DNA of 64,000 nt, taken from the NCBI GenBank assembly GCA_020796225.1, contig CM036755.1:59756652-59820651 (forward strand), in the 5' to 3' direction. Below the pieces are notes generated by a model that ran no database searches, was not told the DNA's origin, and worked only from the letters and a program-made list of their open reading frames with translations. Made by a program: the position numbers and the translations under genes. The DNA is from Arion vulgaris (lineage: Eukaryota > Mollusca > Gastropoda > Stylommatophora > Arionidae). Shown here piece after piece: positions 1 through 9,665 of the stretch; position 1 is the first letter of the stretch, and each line of letters starts with the position of its first letter.

Positions 1-697
1 AGCACTTGAGGCTATAATGTAGTGGCCTCATAGGATGGGGGGGCGGATTGAGTACCCCAGTCGAGTGTTACTAGACAATCACTTGAGGCTACAATGTAGT
101 GGCCTCATAGGATGGGGGGGCGGATTGAGTACCCCAGTCAAGTGTTACTAGACAATCACTTGAGGCTACAATGTAGTGGCCTCATAGGATGGGGGGGCGG
201 ATTGAGTACCCCAGTCGAGTGTTACTAGACAATCACTTGAGGCTACAATGTAGTGGCCTCATAGGATGGGGGGGCGGATTGAGTACCCCAGTCAAGTGTT
301 ACTAGACAATCACTTGAGGCTACAATGTAGTGACCTCAGGATGGGGGTGGATTGAGTACCCCAGTCAAGTGTTACTAGACAATCACTTGAGGCTACAGTA
401 GTGGCTCCTCAAGGATGAGGGGGCGGATTGAGTACCCCAGTCAAGTGTTACTAGACAATCACTTGAGGCTACAATGTAGTGGCCTCATAGGATGGGGGGG
501 CGGATTGAGTACCCCAGTCAAGTGTTACTAGACAATCACTTGAGGCTACAATGTAGTAGCCTTATAGGATGGGGGCGGATTGAGTACCCCAGTCGAGTGT
601 TACTAGACAATCACTTCAGGCTACAATGTAGTGGCCTCATAGGATGGGGGGGGGCGGCGGATTGAGTACCCCAGTCGAGTGTTACTAGACACTCACT
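1..697. repeat. 77-bp tandem satellite, about 9 copies
   Basis: The word CACTTGAGGCTACAATGTAG recurs at positions 3, 80, 157, 234, 311, 384, 460 and 537, with a diverged start at 612, so the period is 77 with small indels. Each unit holds nested inverted repeats: CACTTGA near the start against TCAAGTG near the end, and TGAGGC against GCCTCA around CTACAATGTAG. The array begins at or before the window edge and runs directly into a LINE tail at its right end. Units differ mainly in a G-run of 5-9 bases and an A/G at CAGTCRAGTG. Confidence 0.95.
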
Positions 698-866
698 TGA
701 GTGCAAACCGCAAAGGAAGACGGGAAAGGGGACTTCCTAAACAGACATGGAGAAAAAATCTTCTTGAGGAACTGACAAGTGCTCGACTATCCTGGGAGGC
801 CATAAAGAAAACAGGGAGAACAACTGTTGAGGCTCTATGCTCCACAAGGAGCGAAGAGGAATAGGT
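694..866 (+). pseudogene. Non-LTR retrotransposon C-terminal tail (RTE-like)
   Basis: The last ~57 codons of a 61-residue frame read RKGRRERGLPKQTWRKN, then LSWEAIKKTGRTTVEALCST, then RSEEE and a stop. The G-x-P-K-x-TW-R, LSW and EALCSTRSEE signature is the extreme C-terminus common in LINE endonuclease-reverse transcriptases of invertebrates. Everything upstream (endonuclease and RT domains) is missing and is replaced by the 77-bp satellite. A related tail lies in reverse at 60655-60870. It is a 5'-truncated relic, not a gene. Confidence 0.75.
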
Positions 867-1002
867 TGTGTAAGTCATATATTGGTCTGTAATATAATTT
901 TGTTATTGATACAAGGGAAGACTGGAGTAAAATTATATACCAAAGACGAGATACATAAAAACGTAGTCACGATATTAGATAGTTTTACAAAGTTCAAAAA
1001 TA

Positions 1003-1256
1003 AGATACAGCGACCTTACAACCAAACGGCATAATATACAGCGACCTTTCAACCAAACGGCACAAGATACTGCGACCTTTCGACCAAACGGCATATTATA
1101 CAGCGACGTTTCAAGCCAAAAACACAAGATAAAGCGACGTTTTTAAACCAAAAGGCACAAAATACAGTGATGGTTAAAATCAAAAGGCACAACATACAGC
1201 GACGTTTCAATCCAAAAGACACTAAATACAGAGACGTTTCAAACCAAAACACAAGG
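1003..1256. repeat. 31-33-bp minisatellite derived from a Penelope-like element end
   Basis: About eight degenerate copies of AATACAGCGACGTTTCAAAC + CAAAAGGCAC start near 1008, 1041, 1072, 1103, 1134, 1167, 1199 and 1231. The unit matches the Penelope-end sequence AATACAGCAACGTTTCGACC + AAAAGGC seen at 1985, 23188 and 38053, which is the reverse complement of the hammerhead-like motif described below. Part of the retroelement end has been amplified in tandem here. Confidence 0.8.
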
Positions 1257-1429
1257 CGGATAGAGAGACTCGCTCCATGTGTTTCCTGTTTCGACCTGAC
1301 GTTGAAATATAAAAGAGGATTAGATGATAGATAGATTCTCCAGTAGTCGGATCAGTATAATAAAGTTGATATAGCACACATCTTCGGTATATATTAATCT
1401 AACCACGCATATTATTTAAAAATCACGTC

Positions 1430-1672
1430 CCGGAATGCACACAAAGAATAGTACCACTCCGGCTTACAAGACATGTCGTAAGAAGCGACTGATGTAGGGC
1501 ATAGGAAACTACCCTTGAAAAAAAAAGCATCACAGAAGTCGGACGTACTGGCCTACTTGTAGGCGCACAACTGGTACAACGTACAATCGCTCTCAGGATC
1601 AAATGACATACAAATCTCAGGGAGTGGTTAACAAGTGGTTGATATGGAGTGTTGGAAGAAGATGATGAAATA
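1430..1672 (+). mobile_element. SINE-1 copy
   Basis: It carries the SINE-1 order: ACAAAGAATAGTACCACT, the core ATGTCGTAAGAAGCGACT, GGAAACTACCCTTG, CAGAAGTCGGA, GGCCTACTTGTAGGCGCA, ATCGCTCTCAGGATC, and the terminal GTGGTTGATATGGAGTGTTG followed by GAAGAAGATGATG. It is not protein coding. Confidence 0.85.
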
Positions 1673-1784
1673 GGACGAAGTTTGTAAAAGCAAGAATATC
1701 GTGTTCATTGAGTGCTAAAAACAACTAACAAATATTATTTTTTTGAAATCTGACTATCGTTAAAGCCAACAGACGAAATATCAC

Positions 1785-1855
1785 TTTAGACTCAGATCAC
1801 ATACAAATCACACAGAGTGGTTAACATATGGTCGATATGAAGCGTTCTGGAGGTC
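1785..1855 (+). mobile_element. SINE-1 3' fragment
   Basis: Only the tail is present: ACTCAGATCACATACAAATC through GGTCGATATGAAGCGTT. It has no core and no GAA tail. Confidence 0.65.
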
Positions 1856-1894
1856 ATATCCGGTGCCGGAAAGATGGCGGTTAAATTTCAATTT

Positions 1895-2404
1895 AGAGGA
1901 GACTGCAGTAAAACTATTTGATTGGCAAAACACGTAATCACAAAGTACTGTAGTTTTACAAATTACAAAAACAATGACAAAATACAGCAACGTTTCGACC
2001 AACAATGCCTTTATCAAGCAAACGAACAACAGGAGTGACGAATTTAAAAAACAACAAAACCTTATGGACGACTACATACAAACGTTTCTAATGAAAATAG
2101 GGGAATCAAAATGAATAACGAAATAAATGTAACACAAAAACACACATAAAAACTATAAATAGAAAAGAAGAGAAACAATAAAAAATCAAGTAAATATATA
2201 ACTTGCATACATGCAACATATACCCATATAGATTACAAGGCATGGGAAGAGAAAGTACTAAGAAGCATAAGAATGTAATACGTTGAGCCTGCGTGGTCGC
2301 AAGGTACCATACAAAGAAATCAACCGATTCTCCAGAGCAAATCGACTGCGATCATCCGAGGAACATGATCGGATGGCTGTGACATGGACATCGGATTTGT
2401 TTTC
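1895..2404 (-). pseudogene. Penelope-like element 3' end (endonuclease C-terminus plus 3' UTR)
   Basis: Read on the minus strand, 2400 to about 2275 matches the end of the GIY-YIG endonuclease frame of the better copies (QPSDH, ENRLI-like, then YGTL/CDHA). The shared AT-rich 3' UTR follows, ending in the hammerhead-like motif and GTAAAACTACAGTACTTTG. No RT domain is left. Its 3' UTR (about 1935-2172) is the inverted partner of 2404-2645. Confidence 0.8.
1985..2022 (-). ncRNA. Hammerhead-ribozyme-like motif (degenerate)
   Basis: The minus strand reads GCTTGATAAAGGCATTGTTG then GTCGAAACGTTGCTG. It has the layout of a type I hammerhead core: box 1 TTGATAA, a stem II of GGC/GUC, then GAAAC and a palindromic ACGU. 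Box 1 differs from the consensus CUGAUGA at core positions 3 and 8. Catalysis is unproven. Confidence 0.4.
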
Positions 2405-2655
2405 TTCTTTTCTATTTCTAGTTTTTATGTGTGCTTTTGTGTTACATTTATTTCGTTATTCGTTTTTATTCCCATATTTCCCATTAGAAACGTTTGAATG
2501 TAGTCATCCATAAGTTTTTGTTGTTTTTTTAAGTCGTCACTCCTGTTGTTCGTTTGATTGATAAATGCCTTGTTGATCGAAACGTTGCTGTATTTTGTCA
2601 TTATTTTTGTAATTTGTAAAACTACAGTACTTTGTGATTATGTGTTTTGTCGGTT
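2404..2655 (+). pseudogene. Second Penelope-like 3' end, inverted relative to 1895-2404
   Basis: From CTTTTCTATTTCTAGTTTTT to CTACAGTACTTTGTGATTA this is the near-identical reverse complement of 1935-2172 (roughly nine in ten bases by eye). The two arms are separated by about 230 bp containing the endonuclease remnant. Penelope-like elements are known for partial inverted copies joined to a longer one; this looks like such a remnant. The arms stop matching after GTGTTTTG. Confidence 0.8.
2558..2600 (+). ncRNA. Hammerhead-ribozyme-like motif (degenerate)
   Basis: The plus strand reads GATTGATAAATGCCTTGTTG then ATCGAAACGTTGCTG. It keeps TTGATAA and GAAACGUU, but stem II is weakened to TGCC/GATC. 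Confidence 0.35.
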
Positions 2656-2839
2656 AAATTTCGCCCCGTTACAATGATTATGTACCATGATACATAAATA
2701 CATGACAAACCGCTTAAAGTGTTTCACGTGCTGATGTTGTATCGGGGGATAGAATCTCCGCAATGAAATGACTTTGACCATATTACGGTATCGTGCACCA
2801 GCGCCAGAACCCAAGGGCATAGAAGTAGGTTCAGCGTTA

Positions 2840-3014
2840 CCAACGGTTTGATTGATTAATCAACATCGAACCGGCGTGTTGGGCCGCTGGACGTTGCTGG
2901 ATTTGCTGAGGCGGAGATCGGAGTACCTATAGACATGTCCGGAGTGCTGTGATCATAGTCCTCATATAACTGATAACTGATGAAACGTACGAAGAAGAAG
3001 AAGAAGAAGAAGAA
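2840..3014 (+). mobile_element. SINE-7-related 3' end with (GAA)n tail
   Basis: GAGGCGGAGATCGGAGTACC, then ACATGTCCGGAGTGCTGTGA, matches the 3' domain shared by SINE-6 and SINE-7. A (GAA)n run lies at about 2991-3013. The head is not clear. Confidence 0.5.
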
Positions 3015-3480
3015 TTTAACAATCATTATTCCATCCTCTCTCTGCTCTGATTAGCCTGTTTACTTTTTTGTTCAATTATTGAAACCGACAGCATTTCTAA
3101 AACTGTTGTTGTTGTTGTTAACATGAACCGCCCCGACACCAACTCCTTTACATCTTCTTCTTCTTCTTCTTTTGTCGTCACACTAGCTACCCTGACATCA
3201 ACATCCATAAACATGTTATAGATAATGTAGTGTCGTCAAAAGTAAATAGTAACTTAACCATCGTTTTCATTAAACTTCATGTTTCATTACATTCCTATGC
3301 TTTTGATATGCTTTCTTATGCTACTTTTTATATTTGTCGGAATGTATATATTTTATGGATATATAAATTTGATCATTGTTGTTTTATTTTCTTTTTTTTC
3401 CATTTCTATTCTTCGATATTTATTTTGTTTTTCGTCAAATATTTTCATCTATGTCACTTGTATTTATAGTCTGCCTGTAA
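3015..3480. other. AT-rich stretch, nothing recognised
   Basis: Only simple-sequence patches are visible (TTGTTGTTGTT near 3100, CTTCTTCTTCTTC near 3155). Small open frames here have no recognisable motif. Confidence 0.5.
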
Positions 3481-3645
3481 GTCCTCTATGGGGTGGGTTC
3501 AATTTCCCGGGGGCTGCAGAAAAGCAAAGGTTCTCCAGATTTACGTTTCGTGGCCCCGGGAACCGAGGGTTACAATGTCCATGGTCCCGAACCGAATAGC
3601 TGAAACCCTAAGTGCTTCTGGATCGGAGAAAAATAGTCGGGATTG
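3480..3645 (+). mobile_element. SINE-4 copy, head truncated
   Basis: It starts at the B-box-like GGGTTCAATTTCCC and runs through GCAGAAAAGC, CCCGGGAACCGAGGGTTACA, ATGTCCATGG and AGTGCTTCTGGATCGGAGAA. The A-box half seen in the 53379 copy is missing. Confidence 0.8.
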
Positions 3646-3649
3646 TATT

Positions 3650-4140
3650 AATGATGATAGTATTGGGGAAAACAGTCTCAATCTAGTAGTTTCTTTGTAT
3701 CATTCTTCATCTTCTTTATTGTCACACTTTACCGGAGTTGCTCAGTGTCGTGGTTTTCTGGTTCAGTTTGGAATATCTTCATTGCTTCTGTAATTCTGCA
3801 AATGTGTGATTCTGCAAATTGTTGACGCTTGTACTGATTCAGTCCATTGCCTGCGCACCGAACCAGCCTCTACCTTGGGACATACTAAATGAATCCGTTG
3901 TTTTTTGTTTTATCCAGCGCTGCTCTGTGGTTAGGGTGATACAAATATACAATTTATTGATACAAAACCTTTGGTTGAACTGTCGCTGTATCTTGTTTTT
4001 CCTTGTAAATCTACATTTCCTTGGTTTTACTGTTTCGTTTGTTTCACTTAACACAACAGATTTATTCAGAATTTGATTATATTTTTTTGTCATCTGTTTG
4101 ATCTGTCTAATTGGTCATCTTTGATCAAGATTTGTTATAT
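3650..4140. other. Unassigned AT-rich DNA
   Basis: Frames of about 85-100 codons occur on both strands, but they overlap, lack recognisable motifs and have a T-rich composition typical of chance reading frames. No repeat family seen elsewhere in the window is present. Confidence 0.4.
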
Positions 4141-4142
4141 TT

Positions 4143-4377
4143 GGTGGCGTCGGCTTAGGGTTAGTGACTCGGTTTATTAACCCCGACGTTTTGAGTTCGA
4201 ATTACGCTGCAGAAGTTTGCTGAAATTGTTCGTTGGATTTTTACAAAAGGACGATGGAACCACCTGTTCAGAAAGCAATGACAAACTACTGAACGTAATA
4301 ATGCCTAGAAAATCACAAACAGCGTTAAAAGTTTGGACTTGATCGAAAGTCTTGTAAAGGATATGATTAACTTTTAT
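4143..4377 (+). mobile_element. SINE-5 copy
   Basis: The head GGCGTCGGCTTAGGGTTAGT and the box GAGTTCGAATTACG look like pol III A and B boxes. Then come TTGCTGAAATTGTTCG, TTCAGAAAGCAATGACAAAC, TACTGAACGTAATAATGCCT and CTTGTAAAGGATATGATTAA. This is the same order as the copy at 33383. Confidence 0.75.
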
Positions 4378-4750
4378 TTATATTGATTGATATCATCATT
4401 GCACTTCAGTAATAACCATTGAGCCCATCTTTTTTATTAGGCAGGAATATCTCAACGCACTGCATGAGATCCGTAGCCCCGGTCGGGCCTTCGATGCACT
4501 TTTTGAAGATAGTGACAGTTTTTTGTAAGAATTTTTTTTTAATCATTTTCATGAATTTTGAAAGGCAAGGGATTTGGAGCTACTCATATTTCAAATTATA
4601 TGGACATTTCATTGCTCATCTTGAACACAGGACATAAGTTTTATCATCTGTCCGTCGCCAGCAGAACTATAAAATCGATTTTACTCCACATTGAGATAAG
4701 GTATTTTCAGAAAGATACCCAGATCACTCCAGACGGAGAACAGTGTACTT
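4375..4750 (-). mobile_element. SINE-6 copy, head lost
   Basis: In reverse it gives the SINE-6 order: ...CAGTGTGGAGTAAAATCG, CTGGCGACGGAC, AAGTTTTGTGTTCAAGATGA, then ...AGTGCATCGAAGGCCCGACC and GTGCAATGATGATATCAATC, with a short ATCAATCA tail at the left edge. It abuts the SINE-5 copy on its left. Confidence 0.7.
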
Positions 4751-5560
4751 TGAAAGGAGGGGCGAGTACCTTTACATCCTCATCACAGAGAATTCCAAAA
4801 ATATTTTCAAGTATTAAAATATCAACAAATGTGTATACATGTAATTGTGTGTTTGTTTGTTAAGTAGGGAACCCTTCTTTATGCCAAGGCACGCCTTTCA
4901 ACCTAAGGCGAACCTTTATTGGTTATATCAGAGTGTGTGGGCCAACAAACATGAAAAATAAGAATTAACTCCTTTCGGAGAATCCAAGATTAACTTATAT
5001 ACATGTAATTCAATTTGCCCCATCTATAAATAACACGCGATCAACATAAACAATCACAGTTTGCTATAAATCAACATACAAAAGGCTATTAATAACTCAG
5101 AGTAAGCATAAGTCACAGAAAACCTAATACTGGGCCACATAACAGACCGGAAATCCTGACCTAGTTTGAGTTGGGGGCAGGATTTTCTATATGTTGGATA
5201 GAACACTCAAGGTTTATTTAAAAAAAAATTTTAATTTTAACAATTCTATGAGTCTATGGTTATTTATTGATGAAAATATTAATAATACTGATATTTCTTA
5301 GTGATAAATGAAACTTGTTACATTATAATAATCTTGATTTATCATGTTAAGTTTTTTTTTCAAATAAAGTCGTCTGTATACAAAATACTGGAATGCGAGG
5401 TCACGACCGGTTGTAGTCTTATTTCAATATTATGTACCTGAGTCCGCCGGTCGTAGAGCTTATAGTTGGTTGTGTATAAATAGCTCGGGAATAAATAAAA
5501 CCCGGGGGTATCATATAGATAAATTAAAAAATAAACACAACATTAATCAATATTTTCTCC
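4750..5560. other. Unassigned AT-rich DNA
   Basis: No coding frame of note and no family shared with the rest of the window. A+T-rich homopolymer runs lie at 5218-5240 and 5350. Confidence 0.4.
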
Positions 5561-5810
5561 CGAGTCGTTACCGGGGATCAAATTTGGGGTGTAAAGAATA
5601 GAACCACGTTACCTGCCACGCATGTCGTAAGAGGCGACTAAGGAGGTTTGCTTGAAATCGGATGCACATGTCCTAAACGTAGAAATATAGGGTTTAGGCT
5701 CACAAACCAATGGTAACGTATACACTTTCTTGACAAAGATTAAACATATCACAAAGAGTAATTACAATTTGAAAGGGAAACGAACGCAAAGAAGAAGAAG
5801 AAGAAAATTT
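5560..5810 (+). mobile_element. SINE-2 copy
   Basis: Order: GAGTCGTTACCGGGGATCAA, TTTGGGGTGTAAAGAATAGA, core ATGTCGTAAGAGGCGACTAA, GAAATCGGATGCACATGTCC, AACGTATACACTTTCTTGAC, AAACGAACGCAAAGAAGAAG. The head resembles the A box of tRNA-Ser/Leu (GCCCGAGTGGTTA in better copies). Confidence 0.88.
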
Positions 5811-5834
5811 TAAACTAAAAATTATAGATATAAA

Positions 5835-6110
5835 GGAAGATTCAGTAAAACTATGAGCAATGTGAAACACGTAAAACAAAGTACTATAGTTATTTTCAAA
5901 ATACAAAAAAATAAAATACAAACACGTTTCGACCAAAAGACCTTTATCAAGCACAGGTTAAAAAAAGAAATGAGGAAATTACTTCACAAAAGAATCATAT
6001 AGAATCAGATTATATAAAAAAAACATAGTAAAAATATAACGCAATGACGTTCAATATAAACAAAACACTTTAGCATCATCAAAACACTTAAACAAAAATT
6101 AAGTACAAAA
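5835..6110 (-). pseudogene. Penelope-like 3' end, divergent subfamily
   Basis: The minus strand carries GTGCTTGATAAAGGTCTTTT + GGTCGAAACGTG, then CTATAGTACTTTGTTTTACG and AGTTTTACTGAATC at the tip. The 3' UTR upstream of the motif does not match the 2404/26500 subfamily closely. No protein domain remains. Confidence 0.65.
5920..5956 (-). ncRNA. Hammerhead-ribozyme-like motif
   Basis: TTGATAA, then stem II GGTC-TTTT-GGTC (four pairs including two G-U), then GAAACGTG. Here stem II pairs completely, unlike the 38053 copy. Box 1 has U at position 3 and A at position 8. Confidence 0.4.
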
Positions 6111-6184
6111 CTGAGTCGTTGAGGCGTGGAGATAAGGGGACATCTCTTACCCAAAGTTACCCAGTAGTTCCTCATCAAGGGTTT

Positions 6185-6380
6185 CGAATTTTATTCAGAA
6201 TATTCCGAACCCCGGAAGAAGAACGAGAGGAAGACCAGAAGACGATAGGTGCAAAGAGTCATTGACGATCTTTGACGCCCTGTTGCTGACGCCGGTCAAC
6301 TTGCACAGAACAGGGGTGTTTGGATTTTAAATGGGAACCAAGTTCGGGAAGGGCAAGCTACTTGATGATGATTCCGAGCC
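6185..6380 (+). pseudogene. LINE 3' end relic
   Basis: With frameshifts it reads GRRTRGRPEDDRCKESLTIF, then LLTPVNLHRTGV, resembling the basic R-x-R-GRP-x-x-R-W-x-D tail of LINE ORFs. It ends near a TGATGATGA repeat, as LINE tails in this window often do. Confidence 0.4.
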
Positions 6381-6384
6381 CTTT

Positions 6385-6455
6385 TCATATTAATGTAGAT
6401 GAGATGTAGATCCTAGTTCTGTCGGAAGCATAGGATAAAACGTAGTCCTCATAAA
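6385..6455 (+). mobile_element. SINE-6 fragment
   Basis: GTAGATGAGATGTAGATCCT, then GGATAAAACGTAGTCCTC, matches the middle of the SINE-6 copies at 16915 and 31590. Confidence 0.5.
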
Positions 6456-6459
6456 CCCA

Positions 6460-7080
6460 ATCACGAAACAAGAACGTACGGCAGGGAAGATCACATAGAG
6501 TGGTTGTAACAACGGGAAAAAAATTAATAAAGAAATTAAAAATCGATTTTTACTAAAATTTTCTTCTTCTTCTGTTTGTATGTATGTTTGCATACCTTGC
6601 TGTCCAGACGTGCAGGCAGTGCAGGGTATTTCTGAAATGGATACAGTCTCGATGTGGAGTGCCAGGATGTGGAAGGAAAGGGTCTTGCTAGTTGGGGATG
6701 GGGAGGTTGAGGTGAGGCGGGTTGAGCACATTTCCACCACCAAGGGGGGAAGATGATTGAATCAACGGAGAGTCACGGATAACACGGGACGATTGCAAGC
6801 TTGAGCAGATTGGAACGAATTGTAATTTGCGCCTTTGACAGAACACAGTCGACTCCGAGCCAATGTATATAAATTAAAGATTGGCTGCTCGGCCATGTGC
6901 ATGTCAACAGACACATCAGACTGCGGTGCACGGGACTTAATACTACCCCGAATGTGATATATTGAGGAGGTTGCTATCCTGTCAAGACGGCACCACAGGC
7001 CCGCATGGACCCTGTGTGCGCTATGGGTGACAGTGTGGTTTGTACAGGAGACAACATTGAATTTATAGACAATATTTCAA
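6460..7080. other. Unassigned, more GC-rich block
   Basis: A 117-codon frame on the minus strand (6390-6743) is cysteine- and serine-rich without a recognisable motif and overlaps the SINE-6 fragment, so I treat it as chance. No family shared elsewhere. Confidence 0.35.
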
Positions 7081-7084
7081 GCGA

Positions 7085-7345
7085 ATGAAAGGAAGGAAGG
7101 TATGGATGTCCTCGTCCATAGTGGTCTTGTCCAACCAGTCATGTCTTTTTACATGACGGAAATACTTTTATTTTCTCATCCTTATTTGTAACATCTTTTG
7201 GGTTTTTTTTCTTTATCTGCAACCTGGATAGATCTATGTATTCTCTTTTTATCCATCATTTCTGGAGGATTCTTCTGTATCGCTTTTCCCCCGCTTTGTT
7301 TAAATGTTTGTTCACGCAACAGGTTGCCGCTGGGAATATGCATTG
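7085..7345 (-). pseudogene. LINE C-terminal relic
   Basis: The minus strand reads, with disruptions, MHIPSGNLLREQTFKQ...KAIQKNPP...DKKRIHRSIQ...RHVKRHDW. This matches the intact-looking frame at 34427-34765 (YGCEAWTFHKA, YRRVLRISW, RTNRSIQKEL, YFGHIKRHEG). It is heavily mutated. Confidence 0.6.
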
Positions 7346-7349
7346 ATGT

Positions 7350-8090
7350 TTAGTATTAACATTTGTTTTCATATCAGTTTCATGTCGTAACGTATTTAGT
7401 TATTTAATTTTTATACATTTATTTTTGTTCTACTTTTGTTTCTTTTATCCCATTGTCATCTCTTATTAGCAGTAAATCGAGATATTCAAAACTATCTCAA
7501 TTTCATTCTTTCATCTTGATAAAAATTTCATTTGTCATGCTTATTTTATCAGCTGTCATTATTTTTGTTTCTGTTTAATTGAGATATGAATTTGTTGTTT
7601 GCTTGTTACAGAAGCGCAAACAAATAAAAATTTCAAGAATATGACGTCATTGTAGTTAATCTATTCCTGTTCGTTGACCATGCAAACCGCTCAGATACAT
7701 TCTGTCTGTTTGGGATGCTTCTGTGGAGATGCTGTTTGTTCTAGGAATGATCAACCTTGAAATTCCCACTAAATGAATAAATCGAGTCATATAATTATCA
7801 AATAAAATACGCAAATTATAAATTAGTGGGAAACAATAGTAATTGTACAACAGTGAAAAAGCAACCTAACAATCCGTTTGGTAAGGTATAAATAATAGAG
7901 AAACAAAGCAACACTACAGAAAATTACAAACCAGTTTTGACACCAGGTTAATATACAGGATCCGATTAACCAGTTTCCAATTTAGAGGAAGATCCTTTTG
8001 TCTATGTAGAGTTATTATTGTTATTGTAAATAAACTGTATCAGCTCTTATCAATTTCATTTAGAATATTGTGAAGAATACATTATTGACA
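7350..8090. other. Unassigned AT-rich DNA
   Basis: T-rich left half, A-rich right half. No motif, repeat family or coding frame I can support. Confidence 0.4.
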
Positions 8091-8094
8091 TGTA

Positions 8095-8275
8095 TTCGTC
8101 TTAAAAGAGAAACCGCTGTAGCGAGTTGTAGTGAACTCGCTTCGCAAAGCTGGTGGTCTGGGTTCAGCTCGCAATGCGCGTGGAATATTTCCTGCCCGCG
8201 ACGGTTCTCAGGTCGATCCACCCTCAACAGGATACCAGAATGCCTGGGAAAGAAAGGGACCACAAGGAAAGTAAA
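8095..8275 (+). mobile_element. Possible tRNA-headed SINE, singleton
   Basis: GCTGTAGCGAGTTGTAGTGA resembles an A box and CTGGGTTCAGCTCG a B box about 50 bases later. It is followed by GGAAAGTAAAGTGACC. No second copy is in this window, so the assignment rests on promoter-like boxes alone. Confidence 0.4.
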
Positions 8276-8279
8276 GTGA

Positions 8280-8930
8280 CCACATCACCCATCGTGCCGA
8301 TTTGTCAATGAAAAAAACAGCCTAATACTGTATTGTTTACGAGGATGAAAGGGTTTTTTCTTTTTTATTCCGTTTTAAAAGAAACTATTTTTATAGTGTT
8401 CATTTCCTTTATTCTCATCTCCTCTTTTCTGTTTCTGTTAAATTTAGAAGAATGTATAACATTCTGCTTTAGATCCCTTTGGGTTTAAATAGAATACAGG
8501 AGATTTGGCAACACTCTAGATTTATCTATCACTTTAGTTCTCTTAACTAATTGAAATCAATTTTTCTCAATACGTCTATTTTTAACTTACACTGGTTTTG
8601 TGTGAATTGTTTCACTGTCTTTCAAATCTTATACAATCCTCTATATCTATCTTTAGATATTCGTGAATAAACCTCTCTCTCTTCATTTTTCTCTATCTCT
8701 CCCCTTATATATATATATATGTTATAGAAGGGGTAATGTAAGTTTTACTTATGTGGGGCAGGCTTTACTAGTAGATGGTTATGATGAGCTATCTACTGGT
8801 AACGGTTGATGGCTGGCAATATGACATGAAACAGTATCAGTTTCCCCTTCAGAATTAACCTATATTTACTTCTGGAATGTCTTATGGACGTCTGTTCATC
8901 ATCGATCTCCTACATTGGAGTGAGATGATG
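8280..8930. other. Unassigned AT-rich DNA
   Basis: An (AT)n patch at 8707-8721. No coding or repeat family recognised. Confidence 0.4.
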
Positions 8931-8933
8931 TCA

Positions 8934-9384
8934 TATATATATATATATATATATATATTTTCTGAAAAATTTATTTGCCAATTGTTTTTTTCCAATTTCC
9001 CACCGGAATTCAATTGTATAGGTTTACGGGTAATCGAAATGGGGAACAGTTTATGTCGGCCCCGAAGTTCAGCGAAATGATAAAAAATGCAGCTTTAAAA
9101 GGGGTGAAATATTACGTTAGATTTAAACTAAATTCAACTTTCACGGAAGGGGAATTTGTTGTATCAGGTTTTTCTGGCAATCGAAATGAGGGTCATTTTA
9201 AATTGCATTGGTCAACTTCAGGGGAACGGGAATTCCTTGTATCAGGTTTTACTGGCCGATGCATGGAGAAAAAACGTATTGTTTTTAATGGGGAAAAAGC
9301 GATTTTGAAGCAACGTGGCTTGCTCTTTAAGGGACTTAAAAAATAGATTTAAACAAATTCAAAAGAAGAAGGGGTAAATCATAG

Positions 9385-9450
<66 letters not shown>
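8934..9450 (+). other. 123-codon frame with internal repeats between AT tracts
   Basis: A frame from 8975 to 9346 lies between (AT)n tracts at 8934-8960 and about 9385-9448. Its product repeats a short motif: FTGNRNGEQF, VVSGFSGNRNEGHF, FLVSGFTGRCMEKK. In DNA, TGTATCAGGTTTTACTGG-like words recur near 9011, 9159 and 9237. That points to decayed tandem repeats of about 75 bp rather than a gene. I recognise no family. Confidence 0.4.
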
Positions 9451-9453
<3 letters not shown>

Positions 9454-9665
9454 TTTATCTTCTTTCCTTACATGAGACAATTTTTCTCTGTTTAACATCC
9501 CTTTCTGCACTACTTAAGATGTCTTTGTTTCTTCACTGGTGTATATATGTTGTCAGATTTGGAGACAAGGCCCAACATTTCTCAAGCAGAATAAAAGTTT
9601 TGTTTTGTCCGAAGATAGGTGTCATTTCAGGTGGAAATCTTCTAATTTATCCTGTTCGTCTAGAC

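Noticed and set aside
2977..2990. CTGATGAAACG as a canonical hammerhead box
   Set aside because: No stem II with a following GAAA is present; it lies just before a (GAA)n SINE tail and is probably chance.
6390..6743. 117-codon minus frame as a possible small gene
   Set aside because: Overlaps a SINE-6 fragment and carries no recognisable domain.
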